Positions 1 to 14,177 are shown, numbered from the stretch's first letter. The stretch: 64,000 bases of DNA from Rotaria macrura (GCA_900239685.1 OENT01000178.1:107457-171456), one strand, 5' to 3'. The notes: generated by a model from the sequence alone, not told the origin. Made by a program: numbers and translations.

Positions 1-554
1 ACATGAATGAAATATTCACTTAAGAGTTATTATGAAAACGAATTTATTCAATTAAAACAAAATTAAACAAAGAAATCATACTGCATGTTTTTATGCATTA
101 AAGAAACCATGATGCCTAGAGTTTGAGATTTCAAATTCACTATATATTGACAGAGAAAGAAAATTTAGATAATTATTCCAAAAGTTCTAATATTTTCCCA
201 TTCACTGTCGACAGTTTCACAAAAACACATTTAAACTAATAAATTAAGTGAATTATATGATAAATACTACGGGTTGACTTGTAATCTCATAATAAAGACG
301 AACGATTATTTCATTTCACTTTTTAAGCTCAATCAAAATCGAGCTAGGTATAGAATCCCAATCTAGTCTTGAACACATATTATCCTAAGGAATGCATTTT
401 ATGATTTCCCAACTATGTTATGTTCAAATATTTGTTTCATAGGAAAACATTAGTATCGTCATTATTGTTTTATGTTTCACAAGTTGAATTACTGTTCTAG
501 AGAACATAGCTTGAATGTACGAATATATTTCCTCTGAAATGTTTTTTATTATAG

Positions 555-3500
555 AGACAAACCATGTCATTTCAATATAGAAGATTATGAAAAATTTGGT
601 GAATCTATTTGTAAATCATTAAAACAATACTTAGATGTTATTTATGATTCCACGTAAGATAATTTTTATCTGTTTCTTTGATAGAAATAAATTTACTTTT
701 AGACAATTAGAATCCATTTATATGGATATCACCAAAAGTGTTCTTCGTAAATTAGATAAAAATAAAATCCCATTAGGGTTATTACCTTCGATTTATCCGG
801 GTTCGTTTCAGATTTTTTTTCTTCAAGAAAATCAAAATTGCTTTTTTGATTTTTACTTTTTTAGATGAAAACCTGATGAGTGAATCAACAATATCTATTG
901 ATTCTGTCAGTAATTGTTTAGACATTCTGACACAATGCCATGAAAACATCAATGATCAACAAGATTCGAGGTTTGCCTTTTTCCTTTTAAAGTTCAAAAT
1001 TTAAATGAATTGAATGCTATGCGATGAAAACTCCTATGTTTTGTTAGTTCGAGCGATTCTGATAGTGATCCTGAGGGTGGTGAATTACCTGATGCCGCTT
1101 ATCCAAAAGAAAAACAATCTACAAAGAGAAAATCGAAAAAGAAACGATCTGATAAATCATCCGAAGAACATTCTGATAAATTGAATCGTAAATGTCAGGT
1201 ATTGATATTAATTATATTTGTTCAATGGCGATACCATATTCAATGCTACTATTCTTAATTATTCAGCGCTAAAGAAAACCCGTGCAAGACGATTTTTGTC
1301 GTGTCCATGTGTTTTACATAAAAAAAAACCTCGGCTTTTCAATAATTAGCGTAAAAAACTCTCTACGGTTATCGATCTTTATTCCTACAGCAAACGACTA
1401 ATGAATAGCGATTAATATAGAAGTTTTCTGTAGATCTTCAACGTTCCAACCAACCACACAGTCATGTTGATCTTCAGCTGAGGAGCGATAGAAATTCTTT
1501 CATTCACTCCTTTTGTTTTCAATAAATTTCCGTCTTGTCAATAAATAATCATGTGACGAAGTTGAAATATTAATGTAAGACTTCTTTAAATGATGAAGAA
1601 AAACTCTTTTCTGAAGATTTCAACAACAATTTACTTATTTGGAAATGTCTTTATAATAGCCTGTTGCTTTTTGAGGTGAAGAAATTGAAAAATTATGATT
1701 TAAGATGACCGAAAGATGGTTTTTCCCCTGTTTCAAACAAGTTTGAAAGTTTTCTCTAAGCAGGTTTTTGAATGATTAACAAACGAAACGATGAATTTAT
1801 TACGATGTCATCAAATATTTCTAGTTTAAATGATAAAAATCACTATTCCGACAAATATTTCTTGGACAAAGGAAGCTCGCATCATCTTTTCTTCTATACG
1901 AATAATAATCTAACGAATAACTTGCTCTTACTTAGATGAATCGTTCGAAAACGTTGAAAGCAAATAAATTGGTGAGAGTGTTTTTCGTTTGATTGTCAAA
2001 TATTTTTATAATTGATGCAATACATTATGAAATAATGCTTTGATTAGGCAAAAGATGAGAATAATCATCATCAAATACGTGTATCGTATCCATATACATC
2101 AGAAATTGATATCAATTCACAATTAAAACTTACACTTGCCGTCGATCAGGTTCACAACTTATATTATACACAAATATACTTACATTCAAATATTCTATTC
2201 AAATAACAATATCACAACTTTTCTTAGAGCGCACACAGTCACATTTTTACACACAAACATTAGATGCCTGCATAAAAATGCACAATTGTTTTCTCATGAC
2301 TAAAATCTCTCTCGTTATAAACTTAATTTTGATTTAGATGGAAAAAGCGGCTCGATTGCTACCGGAAAGAGGTACATTATTTACAAGTAAATATGCTAAG
2401 CGAACTGGTAATGGTTTACCAATATTTACAACAGAACGGGCAATGGAACGTAAAACTCAGGTTAGATTATTCAATTATTTGATTCTTTTGCTGAAAAATC
2501 ATTTCATACTTTGATCATCAGTAATATTGAAACGGATTGATTTCATTTGAAGATTTAAATTCATTCAAATAAAGTACAATAATTAAATAGTCCTGAGCAA
2601 CGAATTAATAAACATACCTGAAGTCTGTGTCGTGTTCATATATGATGGCGGTAGACAAAATTTTAAAGCAAATAGATATGAATCTAAGTTTTATTTCAGA
2701 AGCCATATCGATTTTACTGAAATTATTCATAGAATTAGGTTTTCTCAGGTTAGACGCCATGTATCAGGTAAAGTATGATATTTAGTCAAGGTCGCACATA
2801 TATTTCTATTCGTTCCATATGAGAAATATTAGAAAATTGAACGCTTCTCCAATGGTTCAGTATCTACTTGATAGAAATCTATACAGAAATCAGACAAACA
2901 TCAGCTCTTTTGAGATTTTTCGTATCTCGCCATGATCCACATGTTAGTTACCAAAAGTCCAAAATAGAAAAGGATGGGTGTATCTGAAATTGTCTCATTT
3001 TTATAGTGGAAGAACGTATGAAGAATTCTTAAAAATATTGACAATACAGTAAATCAGCTTTTTATCAAATATTTCTTTTTTGAGTTTCATAATTTAAAAT
3101 TTAAAATTTGAATTTTCTTTTTATTTGTTAGAAAAGAAATAGCTCTGCACTTCAAGACAACAATTATGATCAGCAAGCGGTAATAATTGTATGTTATCTG
3201 TTAACTTAACTATGATTGATTTATGTTGACAGAGCTTGTCGAGGGATGAAATTTATTCTTACTAACTAAATCCTTATGATTGGTAATTCAAGTCAAGTGT
3301 AAATGAAAGTTTTCTGTCAGAAAAATGCTTTTGAGATTCAAAAAAATGGAGCCATCGAAGAATATTCAGAACAAAATCGATGATTTTCATCGTTCAACAA
3401 AGAATGTAACTTACTAACTTAACTGATTCTTTTCGATGCAAAATGATTTTCCTTATACTCAATTAAAAGCAAACTGATTAATTCCAAAACGTTTCCGATT

Positions 3501-4849
3501 AAATCGAAGTATTCAATGAATCTTTCCATTAGAGCAGTTGAGAAAATCATAAAAAAGATTTGGTATTCCTTTGAGTAACTTGAAAATATGTTTTTTTTTC
3601 GATTTTTTCCAGAAATCTTTATTAAATTATGAATGTTCAATTCTTTGACATAAATTTTCCTAACGAAGACTAGTTTCAGTTAACTAAAAATAATTATTGT
3701 GAATCCCCACTAGAAGTATCGTAATAAATATTGTTTGGATATAAAATAAAAAATAGTAAAAATGAGAATCGCTCGAAATTTCGGCCTCATTCTTTATTTA
3801 CTTGATCATGAGCAATATCGTCGATATGTGTAATAAAGTTCAGTATTGTAGAATAGTAGCAATGAGACATAATTTCTAACAAGTAAAGAGGAAAAATGTT
3901 CAATATTTATAGATCCGATCAATAAACCTATAGTGCTGATCAAATTTAAATGTTTGTTTCGATGCGTCGATCGAACTGATATTTAATTATAAGTTCCAAT
4001 GTAAAAATACAGCTCATATACATACCTCATCGTTCTTTCATATGAAATACTATTTTGTTTTTTTTTTGTTGATGACAATTACATTTAGACTGAAGACAAT
4101 GGTACTGATGTTGGAACAGGTAAAATAAAATAAAATAAGAAACATATTTCTTATTAAACAACATGACATGAAACATTTTGTTAGGCATGTTTCTAACAAA
4201 TGTCCACCGTTGTCAAATCGACGGTTCAATAACGATCGATCAAAATCCTAATTCGAATTTCCATCCAAAACGCGCAGCGTCCCTTGTATGTTTACCTCAT
4301 GATGAATTCTCAAATTTAGCCTCTGATCAAATAACAAACAGTACTGATATTTCACCAACTCCAATGCTCAATGTTGCACACCAGAGACGCTTACATCGTA
4401 TTCACCATCAGAATAGTAAATTCTTAAGTAGAAATGAAATCGATCGAACAACAAATATTTCTCCTCCAATCATAACAATGGCACCTTTAATGGGATTTAC
4501 AAGACGTTTGAGTCGTTCTTCATCAGTTAATGATAATGAAACAACAACAATTGATACACAAATCGATTCAAATCAATTGAATTCATTAGTAAAATATGAA
4601 ACACCTGTTTTACGCGCTAAAATACCATCAGTCAATCATAGTGGATATTTAAAAAAAGCACTTTCACAAAAAATCATTAGTAATGTTGTTAAACAACCTT
4701 CAACTTCAATGGATACAATGACGAAAGAACGATCTGTCAATAATACGCAAGATATAAATTCTAATCATCAAATACATACTAATGAACGTATTCAACAAAT
4801 CATCAAAAAACAATTCTTTTTACCGTTTGACAAAAACAAAAAAATATAA
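555..4849 (+). CDS. Unrecognised multi-exon gene, 3' portion (10 exons, 485 residues visible)
   Basis: Ten exons join with matching phases and GT-AG borders: 555-653, 703-800, 865-970, 1048-1198, 1936-1971, 2048-2149, 2338-2460, 3132-3179, 4089-4119 and 4185-4849 (TAA). The first begins mid-codon, so the true 5' end is upstream and was not found; 1-554 shows no convincing exon. Introns are 49-77 nt except four longer ones (737, 188, 671 and 909 nt). The product is hydrophilic, with no signal peptide or membrane segment. An acidic/serine stretch (exons 3-4) is followed by a Lys/Arg-rich stretch (KRKSKKKR, exon 4). The best-ordered part is exon 7, with the motif LPERGTLFTSKYAKRTG. The last exon (221 residues) is rich in Ser, Asn, Thr and Gln and has an RRLSRSSS basic-Ser motif, a possible kinase site. 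I do not recognise the family. The phase-consistent splicing is strong evidence that it is real; its function is unknown. Confidence 0.72.
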
Positions 4850-7800
4850 ATCATAGATTTATCTTCAATGCTAATCTTTTCTCTTTCTTTTCATCAGGCT
4901 TTCAACTTTTTTCTTTAGTATTCATATTTTCATCAAAAATCGAAATATGATATCTTTTTGTAACGATTTTATTTCATTTTTCTAATAATAAAATTCAAAC
5001 AATAGAAAAGGCTTAATATAAAACATTGACCTCTATTTCTACTTATTAATGATAACTCTATTAGAACAAGTAACGTTCATCGACACCGAAAGTCGATTCA
5101 TTGGGTCCTAGACTAATAGGGCTTATCGATAGAAATGCACCGACTGGGGAGAAAACCAGTTGTTTGTGTCAGAAGTGAATCGTGAAATTTCGAAGGGATG
5201 AGAGCATAATTTGAGTGAAGAGGTGGAACTGGTCGCATTAGTGAAAAGGAGACACGAATCAGACAAAAATGAAAGATCTCCAAGGAAACAACGAAAAAAA
5301 GCACCGAAAGACAAACTGATAGAAAGCGAGGAGAACAATAGTCGAACTATAGTTTTGGAATAAACAGTGAGGTTCAAAGTTCCTTAATTCATTAGCAACG
5401 TGTTTGAAAACTCGCGTCAGCCTGAGCAGAAAGCTATTTCAGAAGTAGAGATGGGAGATTAAAGATCACCTAGTTACTAAAACCTGTGATTCAGAGATTC
5501 TGCGGTGGCAGCCTCAAAATTCAGCGGGGAGTGTATTCCGCCCGGTCCACTGGCTCTGTCACAAGTGACGCTATTCAATGCGTGTTACACCCATGGATCT
5601 CACCATGGTTTTTGCCACCGAAATGGCCATCTGTAACAACCACAGAAACAACTATTTCTGTGATTGTTACAGACAGACAGACACAGGTGAATTACGGTTT
5701 GCAGACCCTATGCTTTCAGTCTAGAGAATATTCTGTTTGTCGTGACACTAGAATCTTAAATGATGAAATCGATTCCGATATTTCAGAATAAGTGTTTAGT
5801 CGAGTAAATCGAAGCGATAAGTTTGTATTCTTTCATTCATTCTTATATCTTATCAATATTGCATCCATGAAACGATACCAAACCATACAAAACATTATAG
5901 ATCATGTTTAGCACTATCAATCTTCAATTAACATCGATCTTACATATTCTTTTCTCACTCAAATTATATGATTAGAGAGAGATAATATGTGATAAACCTC
6001 GTGGCATCACTAAGAATTAATCAGTTGAAATTACCTAGGAAGGTTTCGTAATGTCTACAGAAATTTAGATAATTTTCAGATCTTCGTTGTGAGAATTATT
6101 AAGAGTCTTAAACTTGACATGCAAGCATGTGCTAGTCTACAAAAATTTCATATGAAGAAGAACATTATATTAAATAAAGGAAAAAACCAATTATTTTTCA
6201 AGATTTTCACGTGTTTTCTCCGCTAAGGGATACAAAAGACACTATAAGTTCATGAATAGTAATATAGCTGATTGATTGTAGAGTTCAACTTGGAGGACGA
6301 AAACTTCATTAGTTAATTCAAACCATTTTGATTAATGTGCATCTAGCACTCCTATCGAATAGAGTAGATTACAAAAACTTAGGTTTCGTTACTTACTGTG
6401 TTTATTAAAATCACCTAAATATCATAGCAAATGGATTTCAATAACTAGGGCAGTGAAATGATTTAGCTTTTCAGTAGTTTCCTCTTGAGAGGCTGGATAA
6501 CTGATCAAAATTAATATGATTTTGCACCTCATCATATCGAGGTACGTTTTTATCTTCATAGGAGATTAGGTCTTGAAAAGATTTTCAACTTTTTAAAATG
6601 ATATTTTATCCAAACATCTTACAGACACTTAATGCATGAATAAAAATCATGTTTTCTGTTACAAAATATACACTGAGAAAAATTCATCACATTCAATATT
6701 CTATTTTAAAATGTATTCCGACTGTGGAATGATCATAGGAATATCGATACTACTTATTCGTATCATGTAACTTATTTTTCGTTAAAGAAAAGCATGCATG
6801 AAATTAGCCTATCAGAATAAAACTGCAGGGCTTTCAAACGTAAGGTTTTTGAATTAATATTTGTCTAACTCTATTATATAATTTCCTCAAACCAGTACAG
6901 AATCATTCTGCTTGAGGTAATTAGGTTTCGCATTACAAATAAATTGTAGTTGAATAAGAACAGCAACGTATTCGGCTGAATTACTAACATTGATGGTTTC
7001 CGGTCAGTACTTTCTATTTTTTCGCAAGTGTCTTACTTTTCTTTCAGATCCTTCGACGGTATGTTATAGCCCAACCTAACATTGAAACTTAGAATCGGTG
7101 ATGACATAGAATATATATAGAAAGTGAAGATACTTAGAGTTGATTATGGACAATAATCAGAAACTTCAGGATGAACACGTTGATATTTTATGAACAATGT
7201 TTTCAATCAAATTTAACTTCACTGAACTTCACATTATTTTTGCTATATCATAAGCGATGATTAGTGATGGAAATTATTCAATCAGAAGTTTTCTCGAATA
7301 AACAATTGAGTAGCCGAGTGTTCTGCCAGATGCTTAATTGTAAAACAGAAAGTTTCTTATTTCTTTAGAAAGATAAGTTTCCTAAAATGATTTTGAACAA
7401 CATAAAGTATATTAATCAGAAATATACATGACATTCTCTATCATAATATCTCGTTAGATGTGTAATTCTCAATGTAGGTAGAATCAGTGTTTCTATTTAT
7501 TTTCTCTCCAGATTATTCTGAAATTAAGTCGAAGTTAAAGCCTTCGTTTTCAATGGAATCATTCCTATGATATTTCATGTTAAATAGTTTATCTGATATC
7601 ATCAAACAAAATTTTTTTAATGTGTGTTTCCTTCACGAAATGTGCGGATAGTCAAACGATTATTTGATTTCAAGGAATCATAAATTACACGCTGAATGAG
7701 TTTCGATTATCTTTCTTTTTCTACATGTATTAAAAGAAAGATGATCTAGAAATCACTAGAATATGCATCTTTTAACAACTGTTCATGGTCAAATATTTAG

Positions 7801-8809
7801 TTTCATTTCATGTAAAGAGACTATGACTAAAGTCGTATTGCATCCATATGGCGATAGTATCGTGACTAAAAACACTACAAATGGAAAGATGAAATGACCA
7901 AAGGATCATCAACGATGATTCTTTCTTCTTCTCATCAAAGCTCTTGAAAATCTTGCGCCATAAAGAATTTTTTGTATCGAATTTGGTCTTGTAATATATG
8001 GGAACTTACTCTATTAGGTGGTACGCATACGGTAAAAACGAAAAAAATTGATCTCTTTAAATCATGTTTGAAAAAATATCTTCGAGATCAAACATATCTG
8101 ACCATGTTTTTTATTTTTCAAGAAAAACATCACACTAATAGAAATATTCTTCTCATTAATCCTACTATAAATCGAGCAAAAGAAAGATTAAGATAAATGA
8201 CTATTTTATTACACTTAATTAGGTTTTACTCAATGAATACTTCACCTACATACAAATTCTATTTTTAAAACCAAGATAGAACCGAGACATAATGTTAGAT
8301 ATCATAGATATCTATATCAGCATACAGAAAATATATCAAAATGAAACATAAAATGGACATAGTTACATATTTTTTAAATTATTCTGTAAATACTTTAGAT
8401 ACTTTTCATTTATTTTTCTTGCAAAAATAATCTAGGATCAGTGTTTTGTTGTGAAACAGCATCTCAATTATCGAAAAAATGTGAAATAGTTCAGTTTATA
8501 GATATGAAATATCTATAAATCGAGGTTTTAGAAAAGACCGTCATCAAATGATTTCGAAACTTTAAGAAGACATAAATCTTTAGTAATCGAAAAAAGTGAA
8601 TGTTGATCATAGGCTCATGTAATTTGCACTTAATAGGAATCTCTCTACTTGCAGTCATTAAAAGGAAACATTACCTTTTCTATTCATCTTTTCGCTGAGA
8701 TACTAAAATAGTATATTTTCCAGATTTCATGAAGATCTACAGAGTAATCATAGAATTCAAATTTAATGAGAATAGAAGTCTCGATTAAATAAGTTGATTC
8801 AGTAAGGAG
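4850..8809. other. Non-coding stretch, no gene seen
   Basis: AT-rich sequence downstream of the preceding gene. Open frames at 5113-5377 (-), 5486-5791 (+) and 7972-8196 (+) resemble no family and have no phase-matched neighbours. About 5480-5700 is less AT-rich than its surroundings and holds a hairpin at 5631-5672 (arms CTGTAACAACCACAGAAA and TTTCTGTGATTGTTACAG), perhaps a transposon remnant. Confidence 0.5.
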
Positions 8810-9982
8810 CAGAGGTGGGCGGGGCATCGATTTTTGACTCCCCGCGAGTCCCGATCTGCTGCGCTTGGCAACCCGCCTCACCAATCCCCGTGAGTCATTT
8901 TTCTAAACGCCCGCGCCCCGTTTGTGCCCCGTAGAGGTGTACTCCTCGGGTGCCCGGTCTGTCCCGTTGATTTTCTGGCGGACCCGCCAGGCACCCGTGA
9001 AACCCGTAGAAAATTTTCTTCCGAGATAAAGTTTTTTACTACTACACTTCGGCTATTTTGATCTTTGGCCACAGGAAGAACAAATTCCTTTCAGCATGGC
9101 AATTGTTTCTCATGAGTGACTTTATGATATTCGACAAGGGTATATTTCTCTGATTTCTCTTTAAAAAGCATCTTGATATTGAATGGATTGTATTCGATAT
9201 TACTTTATGAACATTGATCAAGAGCAGGGATTAGCCTAAAGAGAAAAAGGGGGTGAGGGGTTCTAGATATGGATCCCAGTACACCCCCCCCCTCCCAGAA
9301 CAAATTTATTACATAAAAATTAAAAGAAAAAACTTTGTGAAGTAACGGTACTATTGAAAAAGTGCTGCTTTTCGAAAGGATGGGGTGAGGGTCCGGATGC
9401 CCTGCCCTCTTCCTGTCAATATACACATCCCTGACCAAGAGATGCAGAAGTGTTTGAAGAGGGGTGAGGGATATTCAATGGCATCGAACTATCAAAGGAT
9501 TCTTCATCAGATGATAAAGCATTAAATTCGATCATTGCCGTTGATAAGAGAATCAATTGATTCTATGTATTAATTGCAAATATCAAATGATTTTTTGTTT
9601 ATTCTTTGACTACTTAGCATAAATCAATTATCGAAATATGGAAAATGATAAGGAAAGGAAGAAAGAAAGAAGTCAGCTTGTCGCTGTTAATTGGATGAAA
9701 ATAATGAACGGATCTGTATATGCGTCCTGTAGTGTATATCTAGAATAATGAGATCTATCGAAAAAATTTTCACGGTCCTTCATCGTGCCCCGCAGAAATT
9801 CTGTATCTGCCCGCCCCCACCCAAGCCCTACACACTGTTAAAATTTCCAAACCCGTCTCGCTCGCCCATATCTTGAAGAGAACCCATGCCCCGAAAATCT
9901 CGAAGAAATTAAAAAAACTGCTTCCTGTGGGGCCCGTGCCACATGGCACCGTGGGTTAAAACCCGTGACCCGCTGACCTCTG
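8810..9982. mobile_element. Non-autonomous hAT-like element (1173 bp)
   Basis: The ends are inverted: CAGAGGTGGGCGGGGC on the left, and CAGAGGTCAGCGGGTC reading inward from the right. CAGAGGTG is a typical hAT terminus. The flanks are GTAAGGAG (8802-8809) and ATAAAGAG (9983-9990), a 6/8 match at the 8-bp spacing expected for hAT. Both end regions (8810-9000 and 9775-9982) are rich in CCCG/CCCGT, in sharp contrast to the AT-rich core. No transposase is seen, so the element depends on another copy and is old, judging by the diverged target duplication. Confidence 0.75.
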
Positions 9983-12330
9983 ATAAAGAGCACTTATTCT
10001 GTTATATCATTTTCGAAAATAACCATGTAGGTTTTTCACATAAAATACTATCAGGAATTGAATACCTCACAATAGGAACTACTAGAAACCTTTAAACTTT
10101 TGTTCAATCAAGTAATTACATTGAGTACTTACTTGATTATTTTGAAAATATTTCTTCTTGAAGTCTTACTACTCATTAAACATTACATCGAATCAAGAAA
10201 GGATTAGGGTGGATAAGGCCATTTTTTCGCCCTTCAAGAAATGGAGCTATTTTTATTGGATTGAATTTAGGTTTAGACCCTGATCATGTTTCATAGCTTT
10301 TCTTCTCAAATTGCTAGAAAGAATTTTCGGGCCTGTGGTCTCCGACAGGGATGGTGAAAATTGTTTTTTTCTCTACTCAAATGAAATGTATTCTAGCTCA
10401 TAGAGATACGTGTGTTGATTACGACTATCAACATTATGAGGTCCTTGAATGTTCTCTTAGCTTTGTACGCTACACATTTCCAGATGTCCGATAAAACGGA
10501 ATTGTCGATTTGCAATCCCCTGATGGAGCTTTTGCATCGTAGGATTTTTCAGAAATGTACATTGTATATGTAAAACTATATGTTGCATCTGAAGATTAAC
10601 ATAAAATTACTTTTGCACAATGATTTTACCTGATTTATTCAGATAAAGTAATCGAAAATCACTTTTCCTCTCTCTTCAACCATGTTTGGTTCCCTGTTTC
10701 GTCATGAGAATTATTAGAAGTGATACCATTTTTTCCTATTATATAGAACTTTTCATGCTTTATCGATTTGAGGTGTTTAAAATATGAAGAGAAGGGTACG
10801 CCATTGTTGATAGCGCAAATGATCTGTTATTCTTTAGATTATTTTAAGAAGAACTCTACATAATAATGAGTATTCGGTCGTTATGTTTTAAATTATATCG
10901 ATTACACGATTAGTTGGTGGACTAAAATGATTGAGGTATTAGATGCGAATAAAACTGTCTCTAGTTCCACAAGATTTTAATACAGGTGATGCGATTTCTA
11001 ACAATCGATACATATATGTATACATTCGACTTGCAATAGGTCGACTAGCTTTGAATGGCTCACCTCCTATACTCGGACACAGAAGAGAAAGACAAAGATC
11101 TATAGATCCATGCCAACAGGAGAGAAAGAGAATCTTTGTAAATCTTTCGTCCCTTTTCAAGTTCCTTATATATTTATATGCGTACCGTAAAGATCTATCA
11201 TATACCCACCCTGATAACCTCATGACTGTTAGCTCTGATATGTATAGAATGAAAGAGACAAGAAGTGTCACTGATGTTATGAGATAGAACAATGAAAAAT
11301 AGTAGCGTCGCGGGAATGAAATCAAAACCTCTTGCTATTCAGGTATTTGTCCTGGGATTAAAGGACTAGAACGTGCATCTAAATCATCGTTTGGCATTAG
11401 CGTAATCCGACACTGACGGTAACAACACCCCCAGCCGAAGCCACAGCCACACCGAGACCAAAACTGACACCCACACCTTTTATTGGCACTTGTGAATTAA
11501 TAAGAATACGTTATACTTAAGTTAACAATCTTCGTCGGATCCCATCTATTTTGATTCGCTTCACAGTTTTTAATTCATAATCAACCGGTACAGCAGAGAT
11601 TTAAAATCGAATTAAGATTAGAAAGACATCGAAATGGTCATAAAAATCCAATATAACCTTCAGGAACTTACTTAAATCTCTAAAGTTTTCATCTGCCAAC
11701 ATCATTATGTCAAGATTCGATGATTGAGAAATTGCGTGAAGATTATCAAGAACAATGAAATGACAATAGGGAAATTTTAAATATTTTTTTAAAATTTCTG
11801 GTAGACAAGTACATGGAAAAGAATGAATTTGGCATACTGAAGTCTGTCTACAATACTTGATAGAGAGATTTTTTGATTCTCTAGATTGATGCTGCTGTTT
11901 TCGCCAATGATCATAGCACATTGATCCGTAATGAAGTTTATATTCGATTGATATTCACTACTTGATAGAAAACAAAGTCGATTATTATATTGAAATCAAT
12001 AAAAGTAAGAAAATCACAAAAGAAATTCAAACTGGACTCATTTCTTTGCTAATAGTTTGTCTAAAAAAAATACATGATTGCTTGGTAAGAAGAAAACTTA
12101 AACAAAGGAAAGAAATATATTACCAAATGGTATGCAAGCATAGAATCAGTTTCCAATAATCATATTCATGAAATTTTTATTGAACACCTTTCTCGAGGTT
12201 GAAATAGCGGCTTGTCTATCAAATTAATCTGCATCTAGTTTCACAACTCAGAATGTACTGAATAGTATATATTGGTTCAAGATATCCTAGTGAGTGTCTC
12301 GTACAGTGGATATTCAAAAAGCACTCATGA
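9983..12330. other. Non-coding stretch, no gene seen
   Basis: Frames at 10939-11325 lie on both strands over the same bases and match nothing. The 106-codon minus frame 11601-11921 is unrecognised. A C-rich tract at 11425-11480 repeats short CAC/CAG-CC units and resembles the tracts near 37000 and 42600. Confidence 0.4.
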
Positions 12331-13289
12331 TAGCTCAGGTCGAAGACGTACGGTGGGAACTGGCCGGATCCCGTGTTATTCCCACGAATTCCGGAAGCGG
12401 GTTTCCGAAATCGGTTCCGGGTTCCGGCTCCGGCTTACTTCCGAACAATCCGGGCACCGGAGCGTATCCACGGATACGGCCCCCGTTTCCAAGCCCGGAG
12501 CGCATACGGTCAAGATCCGATCATTTCCGAACCGGATACCGATAACGGAAAAAGCAATTTTCCCATCCGAAGAGCACACGGCTCAGATCTGATCGTTTCC
12601 GCTAAGCTCACAAAAACTCATCTGGCCGTTTCCCAAACAGCGCTAAATACTCAGAATTACTAAGCAAAGCTCTCCGCATTTCGAAGCCAGCTTTTACTTC
12701 CTTTTAAACAAGCATGAAACAACACCAGAAGATACCTTGGGGAAAAAAAGCATTCTATGAAACATTATACATTACTCTCGAAAATTGTTTTTGTCACAAA
12801 AATAGGAATTTTCAGTGTGAAGACCTAAAAATCAGATTTTAACTTTTTAAGACTTTGGAAAACCGAAAAAGATATGTGTAAGAACAGCACACATGTTATA
12901 CACCCGCGTTTTGAGACTTTCCTGAGTCTTCAATCAAGGTAAGTGACTCTTCTAAAGTCTGTAAATGACCTATCATTTCAAATTTTTATCAAACAACGTT
13001 GGAATGCAGATTAATGCACTGAAAACAATAACACTTTAAGTACCACATCTAAAATTTTCACACGAACCCATAAAAATATGGTAAACTATCCATGTCATCC
13101 AGATTGTCCTTAAATTAACGGATTTAGAAAAAAATCCCAAAATAGACCTTTACAGGTCTTTTTTTGTAAAATGATGATTTGGTTATCTAGCAATGATATA
13201 ATTGAGAATTTAGTATTTGATGTAATTGTTTTTCAAGTGGAGGCCTGATTTCTAAAGCAGAAATAATTTGATCGGAAGACGGTCTATTC

Positions 13290-13901
13290 CAGGGTTGCAC
13301 CAAATCCTGTTTTTAGGTGATAAACATGACTCATTTTCGATGTGAAGAACCGTCCGTTGTTGTCAAATCTTCGGGTGCTCTCTACTCAACTCTTATTGCT
13401 CTACTTGATACAATATATAGATATGTCTAATCTTAATTTAAAATGTGCAGGATTTGGAAGGATTTGACGAAAAAACGTGAATTTTCGATCAAATCCTGTC
13501 ATATCCTAAAACTTTTTAAGTACGCTTTGACATATCTATATATTGTGTCAGGTAGAGCAATAAGAGTTGAGTAGAGAGCACCCGAAGATTTGACAAGAAC
13601 TGACGGTTCTTCATATCGAAAATGAGTCATCTTTATCACCTAAAAACAGGATTTGGTGCACGCCTACACTGTAAAAAAGGGCACATTAATATACCCTTTA
13701 AGGGTTTATGAAAATGCAACGTATAATAAACCCTTTTTCCGTTTATGAAATTTTTCATAAACCCTTTAGGGTATTTTAAACATGATGATAAACCCTCGAA
13801 AGGTTTATGAAAAATTTCATAAACGGAAAAAGGGTTTATTATACGTTGCATTTTAATAAACCCTTAAAGAGTATATTAATGTGCCCTTTTTTTACAGTGT
13901 A
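13290..13901. mobile_element. hAT-like fold-back MITE interrupted by a mariner-like MITE
   Basis: Long near-perfect arms run from CAGGGTTGCACCAAATCC (13290) inward, and from TAGGCGTGCACCAAATCC read inward from the right. The target duplication GTCTATTC is perfect at 13282-13289 and 13902-13909. The right arm's terminal TA was used by a second MITE (13667-13899), so TA occurs at 13665-13666 and again at 13900-13901. Without that insert the element is about 380 bp. It has no coding capacity. Confidence 0.85.
13667..13899. mobile_element. Tc1/mariner-like fold-back MITE (233 bp)
   Basis: Almost the whole element is a palindrome. It begins CACTGTAAAAAAGGGCACAT and ends with the inverse, ACAGTG. 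TA lies immediately outside each end, the target duplication expected for the Tc1/mariner superfamily. Repeated TTTATGAAA/TTTCATAAA words allow internal sub-hairpins. It has inserted at the last two bases of the surrounding hAT-like MITE and must therefore be younger. Confidence 0.85.
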
Positions 13902-14177
13902 GTCTATTCCGACTGTTTTCCGATGGTTCTTTATCGCAGTAGTGTATTTTCCCGTTGGATTCTAGCGGAACTTGCCATAGTTCCAGTAGGTTCCTGGCTG
14001 ATACAAACTATTGCGTTGAAATTTCCAGTTTTCGGAAATGGCCGGAATATCCAGGTTCCGGGTACTGATCCGGGCTCTGGAACGAACGACCAGGGAGAAA
14101 ATCCCGCGAGTACTCATGACTCATGAGTACTTGTGGATTTGACTCCTTATTACTAGTACTCGTACTATAATCTGAGT

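Larger units (their letters stand above)
12331..14112. mobile_element. Probable hAT-like element containing nested insertions
   Basis: Both end regions (about 12350-12600 and 13905-14110) are rich in TTCCGG/CCGGAA words, unlike the flanks, as in the other hAT-like elements here. CTCATGA flanks both sides (12324-12330 and 14113-14119). The extreme ends (TAGCTCAGG, and TACTCGCGGG inward from the right) match only weakly, and the right flank is itself palindromic, so borders may shift by a base or more. A second element (13290-13901) has inserted inside it. Confidence 0.45.

Noticed and set aside
10939-11325. 128- and 114-codon frames on opposite strands
   Set aside because: Same bases open on both strands, no recognisable motif, no phase-linked exons.
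12272-12663. Several overlapping frames in all phases
   Set aside because: They arise from the CCGG-rich end of a transposon; no frame has family features and all are equally open.
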